DNA from: Hyphomonas sp. L-53-1-40
GTDB taxonomy: Bacteria > Pseudomonadota > Alphaproteobacteria > Caulobacterales > Hyphomonadaceae
Assembly: GCF_000682775.1 (NCBI RefSeq)
Contig: NZ_AWFI01000001.1
Span: forward strand, 372,001-436,000
Direction: 5' to 3'
DNA length: 64,000 nucleotides
Part shown: one piece after another, positions 40,838 to 50,345 of the stretch
Layout of the letters: each line of letters opens with the position of its first letter
Position numbering within the stretch: position 1 is the stretch's first letter
The notes under the pieces: model-generated
Seen by the model: only the letters and a program-made list of their open reading frames with translations
The model's database searches: none
What the model was told of the DNA's origin: nothing
Translations under genes and position numbers: made by a program

Positions 40838-41182
40838 ATGCAGGATTTCGATCCCCAGAAAGACGAGGACAGGGCCTATCTCGCCGCTGCGCTGACGGCA
40901 TACGCGCTGGGCCTGAAGACCGAGGCGATCCTCAGCCGCCAGCGCCGTTCGCCCGCAGAAGCCCGTGGTCGCCAGATTGCCATGTATCTGTTGCGCACGG
41001 CGCTGGGTATGAGCCTCAGCCGCGTGGCCCGCGCCTTCAATCGCGATCGCACCACGGTCGCTTATGGCTGCAACCTCATCGAGGATTGCCGCGATGATCC
41101 GGATTTCGATGTCTGGATCGAGCAATTGGCCGTCGGCCTGTCGAGCGTCGTCGTGCTCGACGGTGCTGCGATGGCGGTCTAG
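40838..41182 (+). CDS. Solo DnaA domain IV-like DNA-binding protein
   Basis: A 114-residue protein whose middle (RGRQIAMYLLRTALGMSLSR, then VARAFNRDRTTVAYGCNLIE) matches the C-terminal DNA-binding domain of DnaA. The DnaA signature DHTTV is here DRTTV, so the base-reading His is replaced by Arg. There is no ATPase domain. AGGAGAAAGAC precedes the ATG. The gene begins 52 nt after the mobile element, so the insertion may have separated it from its promoter. It may bind a different site from the normal DnaA box. Confidence 0.82.
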   Translation: MQDFDPQKDEDRAYLAAALTAYALGLKTEAILSRQRRSPAEARGRQIAMYLLRTALGMSLSRVARAFNRDRTTVAYGCNLIEDCRDDPDFDVWIEQLAVGLSSVVVLDGAAMAV

Positions 41183-41185
41183 GGA

Positions 41186-41845
41186 ATGGCGATGCGGCGG
41201 GTCCTGACCGAGTATCGGTTGCGGACGGTGCTGACGCATGGTGGCATGGTTGCGCCAGTGCGGCAGATATATTTGGCCTATCGCGGTCCGGACACTCGAC
41301 GACAAGTCGCCGGTTGGGTGTCGCCGCACATCGTCGCGCGGTTGAAGGCGGACGCGTGCCTTCGGGCGCAGGTCGCGTTTCCGGACAGATTGGCCGCCGG
41401 GCCGACGCTGATGCTTGAGTTGGATTCGCGTGCAACCTCCCGGCCGTCAGACTGGCTGAATGTGCGCGCGGATTGTCGACATGGATTGATGGTTGAGTTG
41501 GTTGCCGACACGCATGCGCCGGAAGTGATCCGACAAAGTGCGGCGGCGGGGCGCTACCGGGATGAGTTCATTCGCGCCAGCCAACCGGCTTCCGCTCGCG
41601 CACGCCCGGTCTTCGACAAATCCACACACCAGCGCGCGTCGGATCGTTTGGCCGAGCTGGAAACAGAGATGGGTGTGCTGGCCATGCGACAGCTGGAGGA
41701 TTTGCTGATCGACCGGGCAACTGTCACAGCGCTGACGGCGCGGTGGCGCATGAAAGCCGAACATGTGAAACAGGTTGCGCAGGAGGCGCTTGCCCGATTG
41801 GCCGTGGCCTACGAGCTTTCGCGAGTGGTCGACAGCCCGGCCTGA
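41186..41845 (+). CDS. Conserved hypothetical protein paired with the DnaA-like gene (DUF6456-like)
   Basis: A 219-residue protein. The N-terminus is basic, and the C-terminal third (RASDRLAELETEMGVLAMRQ and LTARWRMKAEHVKQVAQEAL) is helical and resembles DUF6456/regulatory proteins that follow DnaA-domain-IV genes in alphaproteobacteria; the family name is tentative. It starts 4 nt after the previous stop, so the pair is an operon. No enzymatic motif is seen. Confidence 0.65.
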   Translation: MAMRRVLTEYRLRTVLTHGGMVAPVRQIYLAYRGPDTRRQVAGWVSPHIVARLKADACLRAQVAFPDRLAAGPTLMLELDSRATSRPSDWLNVRADCRHGLMVELVADTHAPEVIRQSAAAGRYRDEFIRASQPASARARPVFDKSTHQRASDRLAELETEMGVLAMRQLEDLLIDRATVTALTARWRMKAEHVKQVAQEALARLAVAYELSRVVDSPA

Positions 41846-42243
41846 GCATCATGGCGAATACGTTCCAGCATGGAGGCGAGGCCGTTCGAGCGTTGAGCCG
41901 TGAGCGCGCCGCTGACGCCGATCTCGTCCAGCAGGGCCTTGGCGTCAAATCCGTTGATTTCTTCCAGCTGCGCGCCGGAATAGAGCCGGACCAGCAAGGC
42001 GATCAGACCGGATACGATCATCGCGTCGGATTCTGCCCGCACCTTCATGCGACCGTCCTCAAGATCGGTTACCATCCAGACCTGTGACGCACAGCCACGC
42101 ACCCGCGTCTCTTCGGTGCGCTCTTCCGGCCCTAGCGCGGGGTTCGCCTTACCCAGATCAATGATGTGCGCATAGCGCGCTTCCCAATCGTCGAGCCAGG
42201 AAAACTCTTCGCGGATTTCATCAGCAGTTTCAGCAATGGTCAT
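41809..42243 (-). CDS. sufE: SufE family Fe-S cluster assembly protein
   Basis: A 144-residue SufE. The active Cys is in RVRGCASQVWMV (Cys about residue 46), in the family pattern VxGCxSxVW; helices ETADEIREEFSWLDDWEARY precede it. SufE takes sulfur from the cysteine desulfurase SufS and hands it on for Fe-S clusters. ATG at 42243 is chosen; ATG at 42261 is also in frame but has its GAGAAG too close. The 3' end overlaps the DUF6456-like gene by 37 nt, tail to tail. Confidence 0.93.
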   Translation of the reverse strand: MTIAETADEIREEFSWLDDWEARYAHIIDLGKANPALGPEERTEETRVRGCASQVWMVTDLEDGRMKVRAESDAMIVSGLIALLVRLYSGAQLEEINGFDAKALLDEIGVSGALTAQRSNGLASMLERIRHDAQAGLSTTRESS

Positions 42244-42267
42244 GACCGCCAGATGGGGCATCTTCTC

Positions 42268-42306
42268 TAAAAAAGAAACCCCCGGTACCGATTGTGGTGC
42301 CGGGGG
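42268..42306 (-). terminator. Intrinsic terminator of the exported-protein gene upstream
   Basis: CCCCCGGTACC (42279-42289) pairs with GGTGCCGGGGG (42296-42306) with one wobble, and the minus strand reads a T-rich run (TTTCTTTTTT) next. It ends the 42333-43310 gene and lies 25 nt above the sufE start. Confidence 0.85.
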
Positions 42307-42332
42307 CGAGAGAGAGACTTGTTTGCTGGGGC

Positions 42333-43310
42333 TTATTGGTAGACGCCGCCAATGCATTGTCCGACGTCGGCGAGCGCGTGCTCCCCAATGCAGAACGGAA
42401 CTTCATATTGCTGGTTCGCTGCAGCAACACATTGCTGCAGGTTCAGGTTTGCCATGTTCAGGCAACCGCGGGTTTCGCGCTCAGCCATGGCGGAGTTTAC
42501 CTGGCTGGACGAGGCGGCCGTCTGGCCGAGGATGCGGTAGGCGGCAAGCGTGGCGATCTGGTCGGCCACAGGCTCCTTGCCGTACTGCACACGCTTTTTC
42601 TTGGACAGGCCAAGGCCGCTGGTGACGGCGGCCGGGAAGCGAATTGCGTCAGCTGCGCCGGAGACGTTGTCCCACAGTGATGGCGCGCCCGAGCGTCCGG
42701 CACCGGCCAGGATGCTGTCTATGTCAGAGGCCGAGAAGGCGGAGATCAGCTGGCCGCGGGCGGGCGTGCCGACCGTCTGGATGCTGTTCAGTCGTGTCGC
42801 TTTTGCGCCGGAGTTTCCGATCTTGGCTTTCGCCCAGCCGGAGCCTTGCAGGCTGTAGGCTTGTTCTTTCACATAGGCCGCCGTGGCGCTGAGGCGCTGG
42901 CTGTCGGCTTCTGTTGCGGCGAGCGATGAGCTGACCGCATTGTCGCCGCCACTGAGCTGGCGTGCATAGCGCACATCATTCTTCAGGCCGGTCAGCAGCG
43001 CGTCGTTGCCGTAGAAACTTGCAATGTCGCGAACAGCGGCCCGGTATTCAGGGTCCTGTGAGGCGATCAAGGCGGAATAGGAGATCCACCCCTTCGACAA
43101 TTGGTCGGGATTGTGCCCGCCCAGAGAGTTCAGGGCGTGGTCGATGTCTTTGGCGGAGGCGAAAGGCTTCTCTTTCACATCCGTTACATCGGACTGGTAT
43201 GTCCCATATACGGCGGCCGATTCCGAAATCGGGTCGCCTGACTGCGCTGATGCCCCCATGGCCAAGCCAAGGGCAACCACTGCAGTACCGATCATTCTGA
43301 TGGATTTCAT
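42333..43310 (-). CDS. Exported hypothetical protein
   Basis: A 325-residue protein with a clear Sec signal peptide (MIGTAVVALGLAMGASAQS, cut after about residue 22). The mature part is rich in Ala and Ser and largely helical; the C-terminal 50 residues hold four Cys (CLNMANLNLQQCVAAANQQY, then CIGEHALADVGQCIGG) that could form disulfides. No known domain was recognised. It is followed by a strong terminator and preceded by a divergent gene. Confidence 0.7.
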   Translation of the reverse strand: MKSIRMIGTAVVALGLAMGASAQSGDPISESAAVYGTYQSDVTDVKEKPFASAKDIDHALNSLGGHNPDQLSKGWISYSALIASQDPEYRAAVRDIASFYGNDALLTGLKNDVRYARQLSGGDNAVSSSLAATEADSQRLSATAAYVKEQAYSLQGSGWAKAKIGNSGAKATRLNSIQTVGTPARGQLISAFSASDIDSILAGAGRSGAPSLWDNVSGAADAIRFPAAVTSGLGLSKKKRVQYGKEPVADQIATLAAYRILGQTAASSSQVNSAMAERETRGCLNMANLNLQQCVAAANQQYEVPFCIGEHALADVGQCIGGVYQ

Positions 43311-43411
43311 GTGCTACTTCTCCCTCACGCGTCACGCGACAGTGTTGCATGAACTTCCCCCCATGGGGAACCTCACCTTGCCTGCTGCACACATTACAAA
43401 TACAGCAAAGT

Positions 43412-43819
43412 ATGCGTGACACAGGCAGAATGCCTAAGGAATCTCACCGGGGTGTTAACGACTTGCCCGAACTGATGCGAAAGAGATTACAGTTCATCCA
43501 TCTTGTCTGGCTCGTCCTGACAGTGGCACTGGGGATCTCAGCGTTAATAGGCGGGCTTGCCGATAACGCGCTCCTGGCCGGACTCGGCCTCGCTGCGCTT
43601 CCGGGCGTGGTGGGGGCAGCGCTGTTGCATTCCAAAATACGCGCTGAGGATCTCATCGGGCCATTTCTGGTGATCGGTTGGACACTGTTGGCCATGCTCG
43701 GTATCGCCTCGACCGGTGCGGCCTTGTCGCCTTTGACCATATTGTTTGCCATCGCACCGCTGACGGCGATGAATCTGGGTAAGCCCGGCATGGCGGCCTC
43801 GGCAAGGGTCACCTCGTGA
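43412..43819 (+). CDS. Hypothetical small membrane protein next to the sensor kinase
   Basis: A 135-residue protein (alternative start 43430) with about four transmembrane helices: FIHLVWLVLTVALGISALIG, ALLAGLGLAALPGVVGAAL, LIGPFLVIGWTLLAMLGIAS and ALSPLTILFAIAPLTAM. Its last codons overlap the start of the sensor kinase gene (GTGA), so the two are coupled. It may be the membrane sensing part that is fused in related kinases; this is inference. Confidence 0.65.
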   Translation: MRDTGRMPKESHRGVNDLPELMRKRLQFIHLVWLVLTVALGISALIGGLADNALLAGLGLAALPGVVGAALLHSKIRAEDLIGPFLVIGWTLLAMLGIASTGAALSPLTILFAIAPLTAMNLGKPGMAASARVTS

Positions 43820-45022
43820 GAGAGATCGATGCGCTGGACGGCCTCATGGGACGGCTGGCAGCGTATCAGGTGCCGGCCATGTTGCTGGCTTTTGCAGGTC
43901 TGGTCATGATCGGATTGCTGGCTTGGACGTTCCTGAAGGCTCGCGAGGAAGAAGCTGCAATGCCAGCAGAGACGACGACGGAGATGGTGACAATCCGACA
44001 GGATGTGGGCCTGCCGGAAGAGTCCGGCCTGTTGCTGCTGGATGTGTCTGAGTTTGGTCGTATCCGAACGCTCAGCGGCGACTTGTTGGGCCTGGACAAT
44101 GTGAGGGCAGGCGGCTTGCTCGCAAATCTGCTGCAGGATGAGAACGAAGTCAGCCTGCTGAAGCCCGCCAATGGCCGCACGCATGGCGAAGTAACTCTGA
44201 GCAATGGCCGCGAGGCTGCGTTTGTTGCCGAGGCGCATGAGGCCGGTGCGGTGCTGGTGCTGCGGGACCTGACTGAGGCGCGGGCGATGACGCTGGATAC
44301 ACGTGCCAGACTGGAAGAGGCTGAAGCGCGCCTGAAAGGTCGGACGGCCTTTTTCGCGTCCCTTGGCCATGAACTGAAAACCCCGCTCAATGCCATTCTT
44401 GGCTATGCCGACATGATGCGGGCCGGCATTCGCGGCCCGATGCCTGAGCCCTACAAGGACTATCCAGAAATCATTCATGAGAGCGGACAGGACCTGCTCT
44501 TGCTGGTCGATGATATTCTGGACCTCGCGAAGGCCGAGGCCGACCGTCAGCGGCTGGAGTGCGCAATCCATCCTGAGACAGCTCGACAACCAGGCTGAAC
44601 GTGCTGGCGTCAAACTGAAACTGAAGGCAACCAGCGAGGTCTGGGCCGAAGCTGATGCGCGCGCCGTGCGACAGATCTGGCAGAACCTCGTTTCCAATGC
44701 GATCAAGTATTCCTCTTCCGGCGGCACGGTCACGCTGGATGCGCGCGACGAAGGAAATGCGACCGTGCTGAGCGTCACCGACAAGGGCGCAGGTATGTCA
44801 TCGGAAGATGTACGCCGTGTGCTTGAGCCATTCTCTCAAGGCAGCAATTCCAAAGGTCGTCAGGGCACCGGGCTGGGTCTTGCCGTGGTGAATTCCTTCG
44901 CCCAGTTGCATGGCGGTCAGGTCGTGATCGACTCCGCGCCCGGCAAGGGCACCAAGGTCGAAGTGAGCCTGCCACGCGCCAACCCGGCCGACATCCAGCC
45001 AATGGAAGATGCCGCGCAATAA
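43816..45022 (+). pseudogene. Sensor histidine kinase, frameshifted
   Basis: The first frame (43816-44598) codes a transmembrane helix (VPAMLLAFAGLVMIGLLAWT), a linker and the HisKA domain with H-box SLGHELKTPLNAILGYADMM (His about residue 185). The ATPase part lies in the next frame to 45022: N box IWQNLVSNAIKYS, G1 VTDKGAGMS and G2 GTGLGLAVV. The frame change lies near 44560, where a short stretch between LDLAKAEADRQRLE and AQSILRQLDNQAE seems missing, leaving one stray T. Neither part alone would be an active kinase. Sequencing error is possible. Confidence 0.85.
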
Positions 45023-45112
45023 GCTAACCGCTTTCCGGATTGGCCTGAACGCGTCTATGGAGTTTCCCATCCGCAATAACCGGGCAGGCGGCCCTTAACA
45101 GGATTTCGGACC

Positions 45113-45463
45113 ATGATGATGGAAAGATTGCCCACGAAGCTCTGGGTTGAAGCGCTGGTCCGGCGGGCACAGGTTGCGGGCGCCGCAGCATTTGTTCTGC
45201 AAAAGGGCGACGCCGAACGTGGTGATGTTCTGATCAAGGTCGCGCGTCTGGATGGCACTGCGGCTGTCTATGTGCCCAGCATGAATATGGAGGGCGAACG
45301 CATCTTTATTGACCTGCGTGTGCAGGGGATCGGGCCTGAGGAAGCGACTGTGGACGCCCATGTGCGCAAGGCGCAGGATCGCGACCCCGATCTTTGGGCT
45401 ATCGAGATCGAGGACCGGGACGGCAGGCACTTCCTGACCGAGCATGTGGACAGTCCCGAATAG
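45113..45463 (+). CDS. DUF1491 family protein
   Basis: A 116-residue protein matching DUF1491, a small alphaproteobacterial family of unknown role: RLPTKLWVEALVRRAQVAG at the start, FVLQKGDAERGDVLIKVARL in the middle and DPDLWAIEIEDRDGRHFL near the end. Three ATGs in a row make the exact start unclear. It follows the kinase by 90 nt. Confidence 0.85.
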   Translation: MMMERLPTKLWVEALVRRAQVAGAAAFVLQKGDAERGDVLIKVARLDGTAAVYVPSMNMEGERIFIDLRVQGIGPEEATVDAHVRKAQDRDPDLWAIEIEDRDGRHFLTEHVDSPE

Positions 45464-45496
45464 GCGCTGACCAAGGCCGCAGATTCACAGAACTCT

Positions 45497-45524
45497 TTAA
45501 CCGGCAGTAGGTCTTTATTAACCG
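45497..45524 (+). promoter_or_regulatory. Two TTAACCG direct repeats upstream of a hypothetical gene
   Basis: TTAACCG at 45497-45503 and again at 45518-45524, 21 bp apart (two helical turns). Half-sites of the cell-cycle regulator CtrA look like TTAACCAT, so these are CtrA-like at best. They lie 47-74 nt before the next gene. Confidence 0.3.
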
Positions 45525-45570
45525 TGAGAGGGCAGCTTCGGCCTGAATTCTAGTTGGGGCGCGCCAAGTC

Positions 45571-45945
45571 ATGCTGTTTCTGATAAATGATCAGATCACC
45601 GAGATCGAAATACCCGAGATGCACCTTGCCAAACGGTGGCAGTCGCTTGGCTGCGGAGACCCTTACGGCATGCGGGCACGCGAAGCGCTGAATTTCGCCA
45701 GCCGGGTCGTTGGCGAGCATCTGAAAGAGCACATTCCCCTCGAAGACTCCCTCCTGCAGGATCTTGGGTCCCTGATCATCGCCAAGACCGGCGCCAATGC
45801 TGTGCTTTTCCCGATTTTCGGGGACGTTGTCGGCGAACCTCGCCTGACCATTTTGCCAGAAACCATCCTGGAATCCCTGCGGGACCGGCACCATCGCGAG
45901 GGAAAAGCCCCCGACGTGCGAGAGATCTGGCCGAACGCAGCCTGA
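45571..45945 (+). CDS. Hypothetical protein
   Basis: A 124-residue protein with an alternating beta start (MLFLINDQITEIEIPEMHLA), a central helical part and a C-terminal helical segment (LTILPETILESLRDRHHREG). No known domain recognised. It lies alone between DUF1491 and the RF3 gene, with the TTAACCG repeats upstream. Confidence 0.6.
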   Translation: MLFLINDQITEIEIPEMHLAKRWQSLGCGDPYGMRAREALNFASRVVGEHLKEHIPLEDSLLQDLGSLIIAKTGANAVLFPIFGDVVGEPRLTILPETILESLRDRHHREGKAPDVREIWPNAA

Positions 45946-46013
45946 TACTGGTGCTTCATTCGGCGGTTCAAATGGGCTAGGGCCTCTGCCCAGCACGAAA
46001 GAGCCCAGATCAC

Positions 46014-47608
<1,595 letters not shown>

Positions 47609-47612
<4 letters not shown>

Positions 47613-48049
47613 GCTGGGTCGGTCGCGACCAGAGGTTCCGGCTTGTCACTCGGTGGCGAGGCGAGGTTTGATCCGCCTTGCAATTCTTCCTGAACTTCAA
47701 GCACGGGCTGATGGCGATCTTCATGCTGGGAAGACAGACCTGACGTGGCGAGCGGATTGTGCTCTACCTTACCTGCGCCGCGTTTAAGCTCACAGCGCGA
47801 CGCGCCTTCATCGAGTGCTTCTATGTAGCTCCAGGCAAGACAGGCAGGCCGCGTATTGCAGAGCTGTTGGCAGTCATCGACGGTCGCGGTGTTTGTAAAT
47901 TCATACGTCGCGCCAAAGCGGTATATGCCAGATTGCTGCCCCGGAGCGGCCTGTATCGCTTCAGCCGATGCCGACTCTGCCTCAAGACTATCGGCCATGA
48001 CAGGCAGGCTGAAACAGGCGGCGAGCAAAAGGGCTGGAAAAAGGCGCAT
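47609..48049 (-). CDS. Secreted PAN/Apple-like small protein
   Basis: A 146-residue exported protein with a signal peptide (MRLFPALLLAACFSLPVMA). The mature part holds a PAN-like Cys pattern: DDCQQLCNTRPACLAWSY then ASRCELKRGAG, which fits an Apple/PAN fold held by disulfides. ATG at 48049 has GAGGGAG upstream; the TTG at 48067 is not used. The role of such domains is usually protein or carbohydrate binding; here it is unknown. Confidence 0.72.
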
Positions 48050-48109
48050 TTCGAAGGACTCCCTCAATCATCGGCGAATCCTAGGCAGCCTGTCTTAAGG
48101 AAAGGTTGT

Positions 48110-49930
48110 TCAGGCACCTGACAGGCTTTCGCGCTTTTCCTCGATCTCTAGCCATTCCATTTCGATCATGTCGAGTTCGTCGCGTGCTGATCCGATTCTG
48201 GCAGATGCCTTCGCGAAGGCGTCTGGGTCTCGCGTGTAGAGTTCTGGATCGCCCATCTTGGCTTCGAGGATCTTGATCTCCGCCTGGAGTTTCGGGATCA
48301 GATCATTGATCTCTTTCTGGCGATGCTCATCCTTGTAGGACAATTTCTTCTGAGGTTTCGGACGGGATGACGTCTCAGTTTTGCTCTTTTCGGATTTCTG
48401 GGCGGTCTCGTCCTGTTGGCGAAAATGTTTCAGTTGGTCCTGCGCATCGGTCCAACCGCCGGCAGTGACCACCCATCTGCCATCGCCCACAGGGCAGAGG
48501 CAGCTCGTCACGGTGGCATCCAGGAAGGCCCGGTCGTGGCTGACCAGGATCAGCGTGCCGTCATAGGAGAGCAGCATATCCTCCAGCAATTCCAGCGTCT
48601 GCATGTCGAGATCATTGGTGGGTTCATCCATCACCATCAAATTCGATGATTTGGCGAGGCCAATCGCAAGGGCGAGCCGGTTGCGTTCACCGCCGGAGAG
48701 GGCGCCGACGGGCTGGCGCAGTTGTTCCGGTTTGAACAGGAAGTCCTTGGCATAGGCGGCAACATGGCGCTGGTTGCCCTGAACCATGATCGAGTCGCCG
48801 CCAGCGGGGGCCAGTGCTTCCCAGACGGTATCTTTCGGATTCAGCGTGTCGCGTGTCTGGTCCTGATAGGTCACTTCCAGCGTCTTGGACTGGCGCACAC
48901 TGCCCGCATCGGGTTCGATTTCGCCCAGCAGCAGGCGTACCAGCGTTGTCTTGCCCGCGCCGTTAGGGCCGATGATGCCGATCCGGTCGCCGCGCAGGAT
49001 GCGCAGGGAAAGGTCTTCAGCAATCATGAGCGGGCCGTTCGGCGTATCGAAGGTCTTCGACAGATCCTTGGCCTCGATCACCTTCTTGCTCATTGAATCA
49101 CCGCTGGAGACTGACAGGTCGGCCGTATTCTTGCGGTCCTGTAGCGCGCCACGCATTTCGGCATGCTGCACGCGCATCTGTTTCAGTCGGGCGAGGCGGC
49201 CTTGGTTGCGCTTGCGGCGCCCGGTCACGCCGCGTGCCAGCCAATGATGCTCGTCTTTCAGCTGTGTCGTCATGCGGCGAAGCTGACGTTCCTCTTCCTG
49301 TTCGACCTGTTCGGCCCATTCATCGAACTTGGAATAGCCTTCCGGGCTTTTCAGTACCTTGCCCTGACGCAGCCAGAGTGTGTTGGTCGAGACATTCTCC
49401 AGGAAACGTCGGTCGTGGCTGACCAGAAGGACGACGCCATGGAAGCCCTTGAGGCGACGCTCCAGCGTTTCGATCATGGGCACATCGAGATGGTTGGTCG
49501 GCTCATCCAGCAACAGGACATCAGGCTCGCGCGCAAATGCTTTGGCAAGGGCCGCGCGGCGCTGTTGTCCTCCCGACAGGGTGGTTGGGTCTGCCGCGCC
49601 ATCAACGCCGAATTCCATCAGTTCCGCTTCGGCCATGTAGCTGGCCTCAAGGCCTTCCGATACATAGTCCAGAACCGTCTCGAACCCTGCCAGACTGGGT
49701 TCTTGGGAAACAATGGCATAGGTGATGCCAGGCTGACGCCAGACGTCTCCGCTGTCGGATTCGACACTTTCGGAGATAATTTTCATCAATGTCGACTTGC
49801 CGGCGCCATTTCGCCCGACCAAAGCGACTCGTTCGCCCTTGGATAGGGAGAAGCTGACCCCCGTAAACAGGGGCTTGCCCCCAAAGGTGAGGCGAAGGTC
49901 GTTCAGGGTGATCAATGGGGGCTGTGCCAT
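48110..49930 (-). CDS. ABC-F family ATPase (Uup-like)
   Basis: A 606-residue two-domain ATPase without membrane segments. Walker A: GRNGAGKST and GPNGAGKTT; signatures LSGGQQRRAALAKAF and LSGGERNRLALAIGL; Walker B LLLDEPTNHLD and MVMDEPTNDLD. The linker and a C-terminal coiled coil (KEINDLIPKLQAEIKILEAK and DELDMIEMEWLEIEEKRESL) match Uup. Uup-type proteins act on DNA junctions and ribosomes. ATG at 49930 begins MAQPPLITLNDL. It is the second ABC-F in the window. Confidence 0.92.
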   Translation of the reverse strand: MAQPPLITLNDLRLTFGGKPLFTGVSFSLSKGERVALVGRNGAGKSTLMKIISESVESDSGDVWRQPGITYAIVSQEPSLAGFETVLDYVSEGLEASYMAEAELMEFGVDGAADPTTLSGGQQRRAALAKAFAREPDVLLLDEPTNHLDVPMIETLERRLKGFHGVVLLVSHDRRFLENVSTNTLWLRQGKVLKSPEGYSKFDEWAEQVEQEEERQLRRMTTQLKDEHHWLARGVTGRRKRNQGRLARLKQMRVQHAEMRGALQDRKNTADLSVSSGDSMSKKVIEAKDLSKTFDTPNGPLMIAEDLSLRILRGDRIGIIGPNGAGKTTLVRLLLGEIEPDAGSVRQSKTLEVTYQDQTRDTLNPKDTVWEALAPAGGDSIMVQGNQRHVAAYAKDFLFKPEQLRQPVGALSGGERNRLALAIGLAKSSNLMVMDEPTNDLDMQTLELLEDMLLSYDGTLILVSHDRAFLDATVTSCLCPVGDGRWVVTAGGWTDAQDQLKHFRQQDETAQKSEKSKTETSSRPKPQKKLSYKDEHRQKEINDLIPKLQAEIKILEAKMGDPELYTRDPDAFAKASARIGSARDELDMIEMEWLEIEEKRESLSGA

Positions 49931-50345
49931 AGGCGCGATGTAGCGTGTGCTACAGGTTCGCGCTAGGGGGCGCATGCGGTGTCTGGGCACACCGGGCCGC
50001 AGAATTTTGGGCCAGAACCGACGCGCGAAAACGCTATTGGGCAAGTTTGAATCTAGGCTTCGAGCGAGCCGGGAGGTACGCCATGCGCCCGCGAAATTCT
50101 ACCTTCCGTATGCGTTGCGTGATCCGAAATGCAGACGATTGCAGTGAATCCGGTCCGCGTTCAGGTAGCGTTCATTGCGAAACTTTCATCTCTTTCCCCG
50201 TTGCCTCAGCACCGGCGTTTTAATCGCTAGGCTGACGGATGACGAAGTGTTGGGGGGATACATGACAATACAACTGTTCCTCCAGCTTTATCTTGGTGCA
50301 CGTTAATTCGAGAACGAATTATGCGTGTTGAATAGGGGACAAATT
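49931..50345. other. 415-nt intergenic region with no clear gene
   Basis: It separates divergent genes. Short frames exist but none has a good ribosome site or recognised product. The only clear structure is the palindrome at 50304-50321. A small RNA cannot be excluded. Confidence 0.6.
50304..50321. promoter_or_regulatory. Palindrome before the peptidoglycan-binding protein gene
   Basis: TAATTCG-AGAA-CGAATTA is a perfect 7-bp inverted repeat ending 24 nt before the ATG. It may be an operator or a leader hairpin. Confidence 0.45.

Noticed and set aside
43444..44784. Minus-strand open frame opposite the broken sensor kinase
   Set aside because: It covers the kinase motifs in antisense and has no family match; the kinase is better explained as frameshifted.
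49931..50345. tRNA or rRNA in the larger gaps
   Set aside because: No cloverleaf or conserved T-loop could be found in this or any other gap.
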